Shown in pieces: positions 35,189-45,900 of a stretch of 64,000 nt of DNA. How positions within the stretch are numbered: the stretch's first letter is position 1; every line of letters starts with the position of its first letter. The DNA comes from an uncultured Bacteroides sp. (lineage in GTDB: Bacteria; Bacteroidota; Bacteroidia; Bacteroidales; Bacteroidaceae): positions 8,455-72,454 of the forward strand of contig CAQOGY010000014.1 in assembly GCA_948847595.1 (NCBI GenBank), given 5' to 3'. The translations under genes were made by a program, and so were the position numbers. The notes under the pieces were generated by a model. The model was given only the letters and a program-made list of their open reading frames with translations, was not told where the DNA came from and searched no databases.

Positions 35189-36745
35189 TTAATTTTTCTT
35201 AGCCCACCATAAGTCGGTAGCGTCTGTATCTTGTCCGTTGGACAAGAAAGAACAAGCCTCCGTTACGTTAGTTCCGTTACTTGCATATTCATCTTCGGAG
35301 AAGCGCAGGCGGCGTTGCTGACGTTCTTTCGTAACCCCTTGCGTAGAGAGATTGTTGTAGGCAGGGAATACGCCAGGATATCCGGTACGGCGGAAGTCGG
35401 CCCATGTCTCATTTCCGATCGGGAAATTGGCAATCATCTTCTGCGTCAGGATGCGTTCGAGATTTTCCTCTTTTGCCTTTTCGCTGCTATCTGTGTTCCA
35501 GGCTACCGACAGTTTGCATGAGTTTGAGTAGTTGTAGGCGGAGTTAGCCGGACATACATAGTCAGCAGGTACATTCGTTTTGTTGGCGATGTAGGTGTCG
35601 GCACCCGAAATGCCATGTTCGCTGAATGACAGGCGGATACCTTCTTTATAGAACTCTTCGGCGGTTCCTCCCATAGTCCATCCCTTTAATGCACCTTCGG
35701 CTTTCAGGAAAGCTACTTCGGCTGCATTGAATATCAGCATGGGTGTCTTTGTTTCTACCTTGACAGTAGAATAAGTGGAGAACATATCCGTAGTGATGCC
35801 TTGTATGCCCGAACGTACACCGATATAGTCATAATCTCCGGATGCGGATGACTTGGTGAAGTATGCTTCACGGCGTGGGTCCTGATAGCCGTTCATGAAA
35901 GAAACGATACAGGCGTTCGCACGAACTTCGCCCCATGAGTTGACACTGGCAAGTCCGTTCTTATAGTTGGTAGTAGTGATATTGTCATACGCGTCGTATT
36001 CATTGCTGTCCATCACTCCATACGGGTGTGCTACCGCTTCTTCCGCTTTTTCCTTCGCATATTCCGGAACGGCATTGCTGATACGGATGGCGATACGCAG
36101 CTTCAGAGAGTTGGCAAACTTGATCCATTTCTTGTAGTCGCCCTGATAGATACGGTCTTCCGTAGTCAGCTCATTGAAACTGGAGTCGGTATTCATCAAT
36201 GACGTGAGTACGTCAATGCTATAGTCAAGATCGTCCATCATCGCTTTCCAGGCAGTTTCCTCGTTATCATATCTTACGGAATATTGTCCGCTCTGAACCT
36301 GGGTATAAGGAAGGGGACCCTGCATGGAAGCGATAATCTGCATAATGTGTACCCGCATGATTTTAGCAAGTGCATAGTAGTGTCCCGAACCTTCCGTAAA
36401 GCGTTCGATAGAGAAGTAGTTCGGATAGAAGTTCTTGAAATACCAGTCGACAGACCACTTATTCCAGTTGTCGTCTACATTATAGGTATAGAAGTGCTGG
36501 CTCCGGCTCCAGCTGCTGGTCGGAGTAAGCATACCACCGAACGGACCTGCCCAGAACGTGATGTTACGCTGTGAGGGGTTCTCTTCTGTGGAGGACATAC
36601 ACGTGATGAGTTGTGCAAACAACAGACGGGAGTTCAACACAGGCGGCTGATATTGGTTCGAATTAAATTCCTCGAATTTTCCCGTACAGTTGCACATGAG
36701 TAGTACGAGTAGTACTGAACATATAATTGGGGTTATTTTCTTCAT
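35189..36745 (-). CDS. SusD-like lipoprotein (SusD_2 type)
   Basis: The product is 518 residues with lipobox (LLMCNC, Cys20). It belongs to the shorter SusD_2 type seen with STN-domain SusC proteins: FEEFNSNQYQPPVLNSRLLF, MRVHIMQIIASMQGPLPYTQ, WIKFANSLKLRIAIRISN and MLIFNAAEVAFLKAEGALKG are characteristic, and WADFRRTGYPGVFPAYN ends the protein. As partner of the upstream SusC it should bind and hand over the glycan at the cell surface. It is 13 nt after susC. Confidence 0.93.
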   Translation of the reverse strand: MKKITPIICSVLLVLLMCNCTGKFEEFNSNQYQPPVLNSRLLFAQLITCMSSTEENPSQRNITFWAGPFGGMLTPTSSWSRSQHFYTYNVDDNWNKWSVDWYFKNFYPNYFSIERFTEGSGHYYALAKIMRVHIMQIIASMQGPLPYTQVQSGQYSVRYDNEETAWKAMMDDLDYSIDVLTSLMNTDSSFNELTTEDRIYQGDYKKWIKFANSLKLRIAIRISNAVPEYAKEKAEEAVAHPYGVMDSNEYDAYDNITTTNYKNGLASVNSWGEVRANACIVSFMNGYQDPRREAYFTKSSASGDYDYIGVRSGIQGITTDMFSTYSTVKVETKTPMLIFNAAEVAFLKAEGALKGWTMGGTAEEFYKEGIRLSFSEHGISGADTYIANKTNVPADYVCPANSAYNYSNSCKLSVAWNTDSSEKAKEENLERILTQKMIANFPIGNETWADFRRTGYPGVFPAYNNLSTQGVTKERQQRRLRFSEDEYASNGTNVTEACSFLSNGQDTDATDLWWAKKN

Positions 36746-36758
36746 GATTCTTTTCTGT

Positions 36759-39700
36759 TTAGAAATTAAGTTTTACGCTAAATCCGATATTACGTGTAGT
36801 AGGCTGCATAAAGTAGTCATAGCTTTGATAGTAGTTAGACTGTGTAGATGCAGTTGCTTCCGGATCGAATGGAGCCTTGCAGTAAATCATCCAGAGGTTT
36901 TTTCCTACTAGTCCGACCGTCATTCTAAGTTTGTCCTGGAACCATTTCTGGGGCAGTGTATAGCTCAGATTCAATTCTGCCAAACGTACGTTGGTAGCAC
37001 TGTAGGTGTAGTAAGCCGCATAACCTTTTACGGTATCAAAGTATTTTTCCGTATCCACGTATCCGTGATTGATCATGATACCACCGGCGTCACGATAGTC
37101 GGCAGTAACTTTCGATACTCCATACTGGTCGAGCACACTCTGAGTGCCGGACAAGGCGATACCTCCGAAACGGGCGGTAAGGGTAACTCCCAGGTTGACG
37201 CCTTTGTATGAGAAGTTATTGCTCCAGCCCATGTTTGATTTCGGCAGGATAGAACCCAGCTTGAACTCGTCTACTGATTCGATTTCAATTTTTCCTTCTT
37301 TGGATACATAGACGTTGTTGTTACCGTCTCTCTTGATAAGATGAGTGGCATATACATCGCCGATGGAACCGCCTTTATACAGTTTGACACGTGCATCGAG
37401 GTTACCGAGCTGTCCCATGTCGTAATTATCTTTGGTGATCGGTTCTCCGGTCATCGGATTCACAGAACCTTCGGTCAGTTTGACGATCTTGTTCTTGTTC
37501 CATGAGAATGTCAGATTGCTGTCCCAGGAGAAGCCACGCCATTGATTATTATAACCTAAAGCGATTTCCATACCTTCGTTGCGGACGTTACCACTCTGGA
37601 TATATGCTTTGGAATATCCGGAAGAGATAGAAAGATCGGCAGTGAAAGTCTGGTTGATAGTGCTCGAACGGTAATAGGTCACATCAAAGGAAAGATGGTT
37701 GTTTAGCCATTTGGAGTTGACTCCGACTTCCCATGAACGGGTCTTTTCCGGTTTCAGGTTGCGTACCGGATAGATAGAAGTGGAGGACCACTTTCCGGAA
37801 GCGATATTGAACTCATAAGTAGGACGCGTAATGAAGCGTTCGAAAGACGTACCTACTTCTGTATAAGAGCCACGCACCTTCAGGTAAGAAAGCCAGTCCG
37901 GCAGTTTCACCATGCTCGAAATGATGCCTGATAAACCTACGGAAGGATAGAAGAAAGAAGATGCTTCGGAAAATGCCAGTTGCGATTCCCAGTCATTACG
38001 TCCGGTAGCTGTCAGATACAACATACTTTTGTAGCCCACCTCCGCATTGATGAATACACCTTGCGACTGCTGGATATATCCGGACTGGATTCTTCTGTAT
38101 TTGGCGGACGTATCGATATTGTGTACGGCAAAGAAGTTGTAGATGCCTTCCAGATTACCGCCATGACCGATCTGTTCTTCTCTCTGGTCGTTGATAGATG
38201 CACCGATATTGGCATTCACCGACCAGGTGTTGTCTTTGAATGTCTTTGCTATGTTCAGCATGATATCTCCATAGAAACTGCTGTATTCTTTGCGGATATC
38301 GTAGTAGCCTCCGTAAGCGCTGGCAAACTGTTCGATAGTGGAAGCATAACGCTTGTCTGTAGAACGCATATCTGTCTTGTCATATTTCAGACGTCCGGTG
38401 ATATCGATACCTTCAATGATATTCCATTTCAGAGAGGCGTTGGTCATGAAACGTTTCTTCTTGTTTTCGCGGATGATGCGGTTCATCGTCCAGTAAGGAT
38501 TCTGCAGCTCCATACTTTGTGTTTCATAAGGCCAGTACTGTTCGTAAATGCCTAAACCTTCATTATAGCGTTCGTACATACGGACTGCATCAAAGTTCTC
38601 CGCACGTGGAAATAAGTAGAGGGAGGTCAGCGGATTGAAATAACGTCCCTGCGCTGTCATGTTTCTGTCGTTCTGGAAGATCAGGTTAGCTCCGAAATCC
38701 AGCGTCAGTTTGTCGTTCAGGAAACTGGCGGTATTGCGTCCGGACACATTGTAACGTTCATATTTGTTGTTCGGAAGGATACCGGTTGAGTTCGTCGCAG
38801 AGACAGAAACGTAGGTCTGATTCTTTGATGTACCTGTAGAGAGCGATACCGAGTTAATGGTATTCACGCCTGTCCGGAAGAAATTGGAAGGATCGTAGTT
38901 GCTGTTTACGACGTCGCCCCAACTGGCGAACTGCCCGTCTTTATTGCCATATTTGCTTTGCATCTTAGGCAACATAGTAGCATTGGAGAAGATGGTACTG
39001 CTTGATACGCTTACATTCGTCTTATCCTTCGTTCCTTTTTTGGTATTGATAAGCACTACACCGGAAGCGGCTGCATTACCATAAAGTGCTGCGGCTGCGG
39101 GCCCGGTCAACATATTGATGGATTCGATATCTTCCGGGTTGATATCGGCAACGGCATCACTACCCGGCTGATCAGCCGTAATACCGGTATCGCTCGATTC
39201 GTTCACCACGTTGAACATTGGAATACCGTCGATAACGTAAAGTGCATTGTTCGATTTGGTGATAGATTTCACACCACGCATTACTACACGGGCGGCAGAT
39301 CCTGCACCCGATGCGGAAGAGTTGATGGTCACACCCGCTACCTTACCGTTCAGTGAGTTCATGAAGTTCGGGTCTTTCACGGTAGTGATATCGTCAGAGC
39401 TTAGCTGCTGCACGTTGTAGCTCAGCGCCTTCTCCGAACGTTTGATACCCAAAGCGGTGACTACCACCTGATCCAGTTCGGTAGCAGATTCGCTCAGTGT
39501 GATGTTCAGTTTCGACTGACCGTTGAATACGATGTTCTGTGTCTGAAAACCGACATAAGATACGGTTAATACATCACCGATATATACATTGCTCAGACGA
39601 AAATCACCATCGATCGAAGTAATCGTTCCCTGTCCGTTTTTGGTAGCGATAGAGGCGCCGATCACCGGACCGGATGCATCGTTTATTACTCCGGTGACGG

Positions 39701-40037
39701 TATAGGCCTTTTTCTGTTCGTCGGCTGTTTTCTTGAGAAACAAGACAATGCGCTTTTCGGTAATCCGGTAATCTATCGAAGTGCTTTTCAGTAAAGTACT
39801 TACGATTTGATTAATGTCATTCGAAGTCATCTTTATTGACGTCTTCTGACTGGTGTTGATATCACTGTTGTAAAAGAAAGAATATCCACTTTGCTTTTCG
39901 ATACTCTCGATTATTTTGGTAATGGGAGTATTTGTGAAATCCAGCTTGATGTCTCGCTTCGTAGTCTGTGCGAAAGCAAAACAGGGGATCATTAAAAGTA
40001 ATATTGCCGTACAGATGCTTTTTTTAAGCTCTTTCAT
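36759..40037 (-). CDS. SusC-like TonB-dependent transducer with N-terminal STN domain
   Basis: The frame opens at 40091, but the ATG at 40037 (MKELKKSICTAILLL) begins a proper signal peptide ending at CFAFAQ and is preferred; length 1092. After it comes an STN (secretin/TonB N-terminal) domain (IKLDFTNTPITKIIESIEKQ, FYNSDINTSQKTSIKM), then the carboxypeptidase-regulatory-like domain (VTGVINDASGPVIGASI), TonB box (ELDQVVVTALGI), plug (INMLTGPAAAALYGNAAASG) and barrel ending in FSVKLNF. The STN domain means it should contact the FecR-type anti-sigma factor encoded just upstream, so the protein is both transporter and signal input. Confidence 0.95.
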   Translation of the reverse strand: MKELKKSICTAILLLMIPCFAFAQTTKRDIKLDFTNTPITKIIESIEKQSGYSFFYNSDINTSQKTSIKMTSNDINQIVSTLLKSTSIDYRITEKRIVLFLKKTADEQKKAYTVTGVINDASGPVIGASIATKNGQGTITSIDGDFRLSNVYIGDVLTVSYVGFQTQNIVFNGQSKLNITLSESATELDQVVVTALGIKRSEKALSYNVQQLSSDDITTVKDPNFMNSLNGKVAGVTINSSASGAGSAARVVMRGVKSITKSNNALYVIDGIPMFNVVNESSDTGITADQPGSDAVADINPEDIESINMLTGPAAAALYGNAAASGVVLINTKKGTKDKTNVSVSSSTIFSNATMLPKMQSKYGNKDGQFASWGDVVNSNYDPSNFFRTGVNTINSVSLSTGTSKNQTYVSVSATNSTGILPNNKYERYNVSGRNTASFLNDKLTLDFGANLIFQNDRNMTAQGRYFNPLTSLYLFPRAENFDAVRMYERYNEGLGIYEQYWPYETQSMELQNPYWTMNRIIRENKKKRFMTNASLKWNIIEGIDITGRLKYDKTDMRSTDKRYASTIEQFASAYGGYYDIRKEYSSFYGDIMLNIAKTFKDNTWSVNANIGASINDQREEQIGHGGNLEGIYNFFAVHNIDTSAKYRRIQSGYIQQSQGVFINAEVGYKSMLYLTATGRNDWESQLAFSEASSFFYPSVGLSGIISSMVKLPDWLSYLKVRGSYTEVGTSFERFITRPTYEFNIASGKWSSTSIYPVRNLKPEKTRSWEVGVNSKWLNNHLSFDVTYYRSSTINQTFTADLSISSGYSKAYIQSGNVRNEGMEIALGYNNQWRGFSWDSNLTFSWNKNKIVKLTEGSVNPMTGEPITKDNYDMGQLGNLDARVKLYKGGSIGDVYATHLIKRDGNNNVYVSKEGKIEIESVDEFKLGSILPKSNMGWSNNFSYKGVNLGVTLTARFGGIALSGTQSVLDQYGVSKVTADYRDAGGIMINHGYVDTEKYFDTVKGYAAYYTYSATNVRLAELNLSYTLPQKWFQDKLRMTVGLVGKNLWMIYCKAPFDPEATASTQSNYYQSYDYFMQPTTRNIGFSVKLNF

Positions 40038-40159
40038 GGAAGTGTGGCAACATTTTTGATAAGAAATTTGGTACTTTCTTAAGTTTGTCATACTTTTATA
40101 AATTAGAAATTAAGGATTGTGGCAACTTGGTGTCGCCATGATTTTTACGAAGTCTTAGA

Positions 40160-40197
40160 AGCGAGAAGATACTGGTACTATTTTCTCGCTTTTTCTG
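40160..40197. terminator. Hairpin between anti-sigma gene and susC
   Basis: AGCGAGAA and TTCTCGCT form an 8-bp stem around a loop of about 15 nt. On the plus strand a T-run follows. On the minus strand it lies some 60-90 nt after the fecR-like stop, in the 216-bp gap before susC, so it may separate the regulatory and the transport transcripts. Confidence 0.4.
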
Positions 40198-40253
40198 TGT
40201 TTTCTACAGTATTACGTCATAGGCCATTTGTTTTTTAAGTTTTACAATTCTGT

Positions 40254-41150
40254 TTATTTTAGTATTATATTTTTCCCTTTCCGTTCGTACTTGAATGGAG
40301 TACTGGTCTGCATGGTTTTTAAGATAGACTCAAGTGACTCATTCGTGTAAAACTCTCCGGTGAAGGATTTTCCAATCAGTTCATCATTCATGATGATGAT
40401 TTTGACGTTAAACAGATGTTCCATACGCTGGCAGATATCGAGCAATGGCGTTTCTGACAATACCCATACATTCTGTGTCCATCGTATCTCACGACTAGCG
40501 TTGCTCAGTTCCGTGAGCAGCATATTACCGCTGTTGACATCATATCTTAGCTGTTGGCTGGGTTTCATCAACATCTGCCTCTTTTCGTTGCTGACCTCGA
40601 TAGAACCTTCCAGCAAGGTTGCCGTAATCTGCGGAGACTGTGAGCTGGCATTGACCGTGAACTTTGTTCCCAATACTCTGATTTTCAGTTCTCCGGCACG
40701 TACAATGAATGGATGTTTCTTATCATGCTTTACATTAAAGTACGCTTCCCCTTCCAAAAACACTTCCCTCGAATCGCCCGCGAAACGTTCCGGGTAGATT
40801 AGTTTGGAGTGATTGTTCAACTGAATCACAGTTCCATCTGGCAGTGGCACATTCTGTACGATTCCGCTGTTGTTACTTTTTATAATGAACGAAGGATCTG
40901 AATCCAGCATCATGTATAGCCATCCGCTCATTGCAATCAACAGGGCTACTGTCGCAGCAGCGAGCCATACCCGGTATTGATGGGTGCGTCGGCGGAAAAT
41001 GTCAATGGAATTGTTGTCGGTTTGGATTCGTGTCATCAGTCGGGAGAAAGATTTTTCTGCCGAGTGATCTTTACCTGGACTTGGTGATCGCAGTTCGATA
41101 CTGTTGATCAACTCATCCATTTTCATTGTTTCTTCTTTTTCAGTGCGCAT
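40254..41150 (-). CDS. FecR family anti-sigma factor
   Basis: The product is 298 residues; starts at 41126 or 41120 are also possible. A cytoplasmic N-terminal part (about 1-75) binds the sigma factor. One membrane helix follows (VWLAAATVALLIAMSGWLYMML), then the FecR domain (VPLPDGTVIQLNNHSKLIYPERFAG, GEAYFNVKHDKKHPFIVRAGELKIRVLGTKF shown in part) and a DUF4974-like C-terminus (CQRMEHLFNVKIIIMND). It senses the loaded STN-type SusC in the periplasm and frees the sigma factor. It lies 81 nt after the sigma gene and upstream of the transporter it should pair with. Confidence 0.93.
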   Translation of the reverse strand: MRTEKEETMKMDELINSIELRSPSPGKDHSAEKSFSRLMTRIQTDNNSIDIFRRRTHQYRVWLAAATVALLIAMSGWLYMMLDSDPSFIIKSNNSGIVQNVPLPDGTVIQLNNHSKLIYPERFAGDSREVFLEGEAYFNVKHDKKHPFIVRAGELKIRVLGTKFTVNASSQSPQITATLLEGSIEVSNEKRQMLMKPSQQLRYDVNSGNMLLTELSNASREIRWTQNVWVLSETPLLDICQRMEHLFNVKIIIMNDELIGKSFTGEFYTNESLESILKTMQTSTPFKYERKGKNIILK

Positions 41151-41231
41151 CTTTTTTTCTTGTTTTCTAAAGCTTTATACTATATAGAAAACTCAAGGTG
41201 CAAAACTACTAAAAGGAAAATGCACTTTTTT

Positions 41232-41801
41232 TTAAATTTTTTCTAGAAATGGCTTAATTGCTTCCTTTATTTTGGCTTTGGCGAGTAAAAGTTGCCGTTC
41301 TACGGTGCATAGCTTCACATTCAGTGTTTCTGCAATCTCCCGATGATTCATCTCATCTTCCTTTGCCATTTTAAAGATGATACGGCAGCGTTCGGGCAGC
41401 GAGATGATGGCTTGTTTCACGGCATGATGCAGTTCCTTATAAGAAAGTTCGTCCAAGGGGGTCTCAGTTGATATGTTTATCTGCAATTCGGTGTCGGGGA
41501 TATCGTCTCTCTTTGAGATATATCCGCTTTTCAGTACGTTGAGGCATCCGTTGCGTACTGCCTGATAGATGTACGGGTGAAAGTTGGGAATGGAAGTCAG
41601 CATACTTCTCTCTTTCCAGATAACAAAGAAAACATCTCCTATCACATCTTCCGATGCGGCTTCCGAATGAAGGAACAACATGGCAAAGTTGAACAACCGG
41701 TCGTAATAATGCATATACAACGTACGAAAAGCCTGAGAATCGCCTTCAGATACTAATTTTAGTATCTGTCCCTCATTTTCTATACGTTGATTCTTGTTCA
41801 T
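41232..41801 (-). CDS. ECF (extracytoplasmic function) RNA polymerase sigma factor
   Basis: The product is 189 residues. Region 2 is DSQAFRTLYMHYYDRLFNFA with the downstream DVFFVIWKER, and region 4 is LPERCRIIFKMAKEDEMNHREIAETLNVKLCTVERQ in parts, a normal ECF layout for Bacteroides PULs. It should direct transcription of the susC operon at 33.1-40.0 kb when released by the anti-sigma factor. It is the first gene of its unit and divergent from the GH18 gene at 42025. Confidence 0.95.
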   Translation of the reverse strand: MNKNQRIENEGQILKLVSEGDSQAFRTLYMHYYDRLFNFAMLFLHSEAASEDVIGDVFFVIWKERSMLTSIPNFHPYIYQAVRNGCLNVLKSGYISKRDDIPDTELQINISTETPLDELSYKELHHAVKQAIISLPERCRIIFKMAKEDEMNHREIAETLNVKLCTVERQLLLAKAKIKEAIKPFLEKI

Positions 41802-41987
41802 AGGTTCTTCTCTCTTGTTATAGTAGAAGGTTGTGGTTTTAACAGCTACAAAGAAACATACTTTATTTTATTTTTCCTAGCTCTTTTCCCGGGAGTATTT
41901 TATTTTTTCTTTTCACATAGCAAACTTTATGTTGATTTTTGGAAGTATTATAGTGATTTTTGAACATCTGTTCTCCTTGTCTATGCG

Positions 41988-41995
41988 TACTTTTG
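41988..41995 (+). promoter_or_regulatory. Promoter -7 box of the GH18 gene
   Basis: TACTTTTG matches TAnnTTTG. The expected start near 42002 leaves about 23 nt before the ATG at 42025, and argues against a longer upstream frame. No good -33 TTTG at 19-21 bp was seen. Confidence 0.45.
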
Positions 41996-42024
41996 CGATC
42001 AAAACCCACTAATTATCAATCATT

Positions 42025-42990
42025 ATGCTACTACCAAGAAAAATTGTATTTTTCCTTTTTTTATTTGTCGGATTATCGTTGTATGCACAACAAAACTATC
42101 TTATCAGTTCGTATGTGCGAGGTAATTTCTACAATCGCGGGCGTATTTCTGCCGAAAGTTTAAGGGCGAGTGACGATCTGATTTTCCTGAACGTTCGTCC
42201 GAATAAAGACGGATCACTTTCGTTTGAGAATCCCCGTATTTTTGAGAATGGGAAAGGGGTGACTAGCTGGGAGGAATTGATAAAGTCTGTTCGTGCGGAT
42301 GTGAAAGGAACAAAGACAAAGTTACGTTTGGGCGCTGCCAGTGGAGAATGGAAAGCGATGGTAGCTGACGAGGCTGCCCGTGCTGCATTTGCCAAAAACA
42401 TAAAGAAGATACTGGAAAAGAATAAGCTCGATGGCATCGACCTGGATTTTGAATGGGCGGAGACTGAGAAGGAATATGAAGATTATAGTCAGGCTATTCT
42501 GAAAATGAGAGAGGTGTTGGGAGATAAATATTTGTTCAGCGTGTCTCTGCATCCTGTGTGCTATAAGATTAGTAAGGAGGCGATTGCTGCGGTCGATTTC
42601 ATTTCTTATCAATGTTACGGTCCTTCGCCGGTTCGCTTCCCGATGGAGAAATACTGTTCGGATATACAGATGGCGTTAGCTTATGGCATTCCGAAGGAGA
42701 AGCTGGTGGCAGGCGTTCCTTTTTATGGCGTGACAAAAGATGGTTCAAAGAAGACTGAGGCTTACTTCAGTTTTGTACAGGACGGGCTGATTACAGGTCC
42801 GGCACAAAACGAAGTAACCTATAAGGGAGACGTGTATGTCTTTGACGGGCAAGATAATATCCGTGCCAAGACACGTTATGCGATGGACCAGCAACTGAAA
42901 GGAATGATGAGCTGGGACTTGGCTACGGATATGCCGTTGAATGACAGCAGATCGTTGTTTAAGACGATGGTGGAGGAGTTGGGGAGGTGA
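42025..42990 (+). CDS. GH18 family secreted chitinase-like glycosidase
   Basis: The product is 321 residues with signal peptide (FFLFLFVGLSLYAQ). The motif DxxDxDxE is complete (LDGIDLDFEW, Asp136 to Glu143), and other barrel signatures are present (KLRLGAASGEW, FSVSLHP, VDFISYQCYGP, LVAGVPFYGV, GMMSWDLATD). The size and YxR/MSWD features fit GH18 chitinases or endo-N-acetylglucosaminidases. It has no lipobox, so is probably periplasmic. Its 3' end overlaps the 3' end of the hybrid two-component gene by 32 bp, tail to tail. It may serve either the neighbouring ECF PUL (divergent sigma gene) or act on its own. Confidence 0.9.
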   Translation: MLLPRKIVFFLFLFVGLSLYAQQNYLISSYVRGNFYNRGRISAESLRASDDLIFLNVRPNKDGSLSFENPRIFENGKGVTSWEELIKSVRADVKGTKTKLRLGAASGEWKAMVADEAARAAFAKNIKKILEKNKLDGIDLDFEWAETEKEYEDYSQAILKMREVLGDKYLFSVSLHPVCYKISKEAIAAVDFISYQCYGPSPVRFPMEKYCSDIQMALAYGIPKEKLVAGVPFYGVTKDGSKKTEAYFSFVQDGLITGPAQNEVTYKGDVYVFDGQDNIRAKTRYAMDQQLKGMMSWDLATDMPLNDSRSLFKTMVEELGR

Positions 42991-45900
42991 ACTGCTTCAG
43001 ATAATCTGAAGGGGAGACACCAAACTCATCTTTAAAGCATTGACGGAAATAGCCTGTACTGTTCATTCCTATTTTATAGGCTATTTCCGAGATATTATAT
43101 TTTCCTTCGAGGAGTAACCGTTCCGCATTCTGCATCTTTACTTTCCGGATGTACTCGTTCGTTGAAAGTCCGGTCAGCGCTTTCATCTTCCGGTAGAGCG
43201 TAGAGCCGCTCATACACATCTTGTCGGACAGATAAGTGATATCAATCTTTTCCGAAGAGAGGTTGTCCTCAACCAGTTGCGTGATTTTCTCAATAAATTC
43301 GTTATCCAGTTTGCTGAGTGCTTCCGTGATTATGGAACGCTTTTCATCCAAATGAGAATTGGGGTTATGACTCGTTCCGGTTTGCTGGAATTGAGCAATC
43401 AGTTTCTTTCTCGAATCGAGCAGATTGTTGATGCGGCTACGCAACAGTGAAGCACTGAAAGGCTTGGTCAGATAAGAGTCTGCTCCCACTTCGTATCCTT
43501 CTTCTTTATCCTGCAATGAATCTTTGGCCGTTAACAGGATGACAGGGATGTGGCTGGTACGCACATCCTCTTTTAGTTGGCGGCATAGCGTGATGCCATC
43601 CATTACCGGCATCATGATATCACTCACTATAATATCGGGAATGCGGTTGAGTGCCTGCTGTTTCCCTTTTTCACCGTTATTGCCTGTGATCACTTCGAAG
43701 GAGTCGGAGAAAGATTCGGCGATGTAATTCTGTATTTCTTCGTTGTCTTCTACAACCAGCAGGATAGGTTTGCTGTTCTCCGTTGCTGCGGTTTGAGAGT
43801 CATCCGTGATTGCTTCCTGATCTTCCGGTTTTTCTTTTGTTTCAGTGGAGTCAGTATGTAAGGCGTTCGGGTAGATGTTGTCCGTCAGTAAGCTGATATA
43901 GAAAGTACTTCCTTCATTTGGCGTACTCTCTACGCGTATATCTCCTTCATGCAGTTCCACCAGATTTCTCACTAATGCCAGTCCGATGCCGGTACCTGAT
44001 GCCTGATGTTTCCCGCTTTCCTGATAATAACGGTCGAAGATATGAGGCAGGGCTTCCGCAGAGATGCCGTAGCCTGTATCGCTGACCTTTATCTCTGTAT
44101 ACGAAACCTCATTTCTTGTCGTTTGACACAAACTGAGAGTGACGCGCCCCTGTTCTGTATACTTGATGGCATTGGATATCAGATTATCCAGTATAATAGT
44201 AATGATCTCTTTATCAAAGAATAGAAGCATTTCTTCTTTTTCTGTCTGAATACGGAAATCAATTTTCGGCTTCTGATTCAGTTCTTTGTACTTAAGTCCT
44301 ATCTCATAGATAAGCGGAGTGAGATTGCCTTTGCAGACACACAGCTTCTTGTTCTGTGTTTCCGTTTTCCTGAACTCCAGAATCTGATTGATCAGATTAA
44401 GCAAACGAAGAGCGCTTTGATGAATAACAGACAATTTCTGTACCTGCTTTGTCGGCAGGGAGGTATCTTTTTGCATATCCTCCAGAGGACCGAGAATCAA
44501 TGTGAGCGGTGTGCGCAATTCATGCGTTATGTTGGTGTAGAAGCGCAGGCGTTCCTGATTCAATTCCTGTTCCTGTTCATGATTCTTCTTTTCCAGCGTG
44601 TAGAGGCTTTCCAAATCTATTTTCTTTTTGTAAGCGTGTATGATGAGATAAATGATGCTGATAGATATTAGGATATAGATAAGCTTCGCCCACCACGTCA
44701 GCCACATAGGGGGATTGATCCGGATGATAAGGGAAGTCGCTTCTTCCGGCCACTCCTGATTGTGTATGCGTGCTTTGATAAGGAACTCATATTTACCGGG
44801 CGGAATATTTCGGAAAGTTACACTATTGTTCTCATTAACGGTATACCAGGAGTTTTCAAGTCCTTTCAGCATATAGGTGTACTCCATTTGATTCACGAAG
44901 GAATAGTTTTGCACATTGAATGTCAGACTGAATGTATTCTGTTCATGTGTCAGTTCCACTTCCCGTTTCTCGGATAGTGAAACAAATGCCTCACTGTTCT
45001 CTTGGGTTCCCAGCCGTTCGAATATCTTCATTTCGGTGATGATCACAGGGGGGATCTTGAACTCGCTCATCGCAATATTGGGAGCAAAGCAGCAGAGTCC
45101 GTTGATAGATCCGAAATAGATGGAACCATCCGTATTCTTTGCCACACTGGCTCTCATAAAGTTTCCGGCGGGGACATCATCTGAGTGGCCGTAGTAATAG
45201 AACCGTTTCTTCTTTGTCACGTAACATCCGATTCCCTTGTTGGTGCTGAACCAGATATTCCCTTGCTGGTCTTCGGTAATTGCCTGGATAAAGGTATTGG
45301 CAAAACCGTCTTTACGTTGATAGGTTTGGTAATCCGTATCTTCCGGCGAACGAAAGCATACCAGTCCGTCACCGGTAGCGACCCATATTCTTTTCTCCTT
45401 GTCCTCATAGATTTGATTGATGGTATTGGAACAGAATCCTTCTCTCTGTATATAATGCTTGATCAGATGAAAATCCGGGCTATATACTCCCATGCCGTCG
45501 CCGAACGTTCCGATCCAGAAACGTCCTTTGTCATCTTGTTCAATGGTACGGATGAGGTTGCCGTGCAGTTCGCTGTTGCCGGAATGATAGTGCTGTATCA
45601 CTTCCATCTTGTCCGGATCATAGATGTATATGCCTTCACTGCACCCTATCCAGATACGGTGCTGATTGTCTTCACAGAAAGTACGGATATCCAAATTGGC
45701 TCTTCCCATTGGAGTGATCGAGCGGAATGTCTTTGTCTGGGGATTATAGAGACTGACACTTCCCTGAAAAGTGCCGAACCATAAATTTCCCTTCGAATCC
45801 TGGAAAGCGGTCTGTACGGAATTGGATAGCAGCTCTCCTGTTTCTTTTTTATAGATAGCCACGCGCTTGTTATTCTCGAAGACATTGATGCCTCCTCCAT

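Noticed and set aside
40044..40126. GTGGCAAC at 40044 and 40119 as an ECF promoter element
   Set aside because: The octamer pair is notable, but neither copy has a partner at a usual -10 distance that I could support.
41960..42163. 67-codon frame overlapping the start of the GH18 gene
   Set aside because: It begins upstream of the GH18 -7 box and runs out of frame into the signal-peptide codons of a clear GH18.
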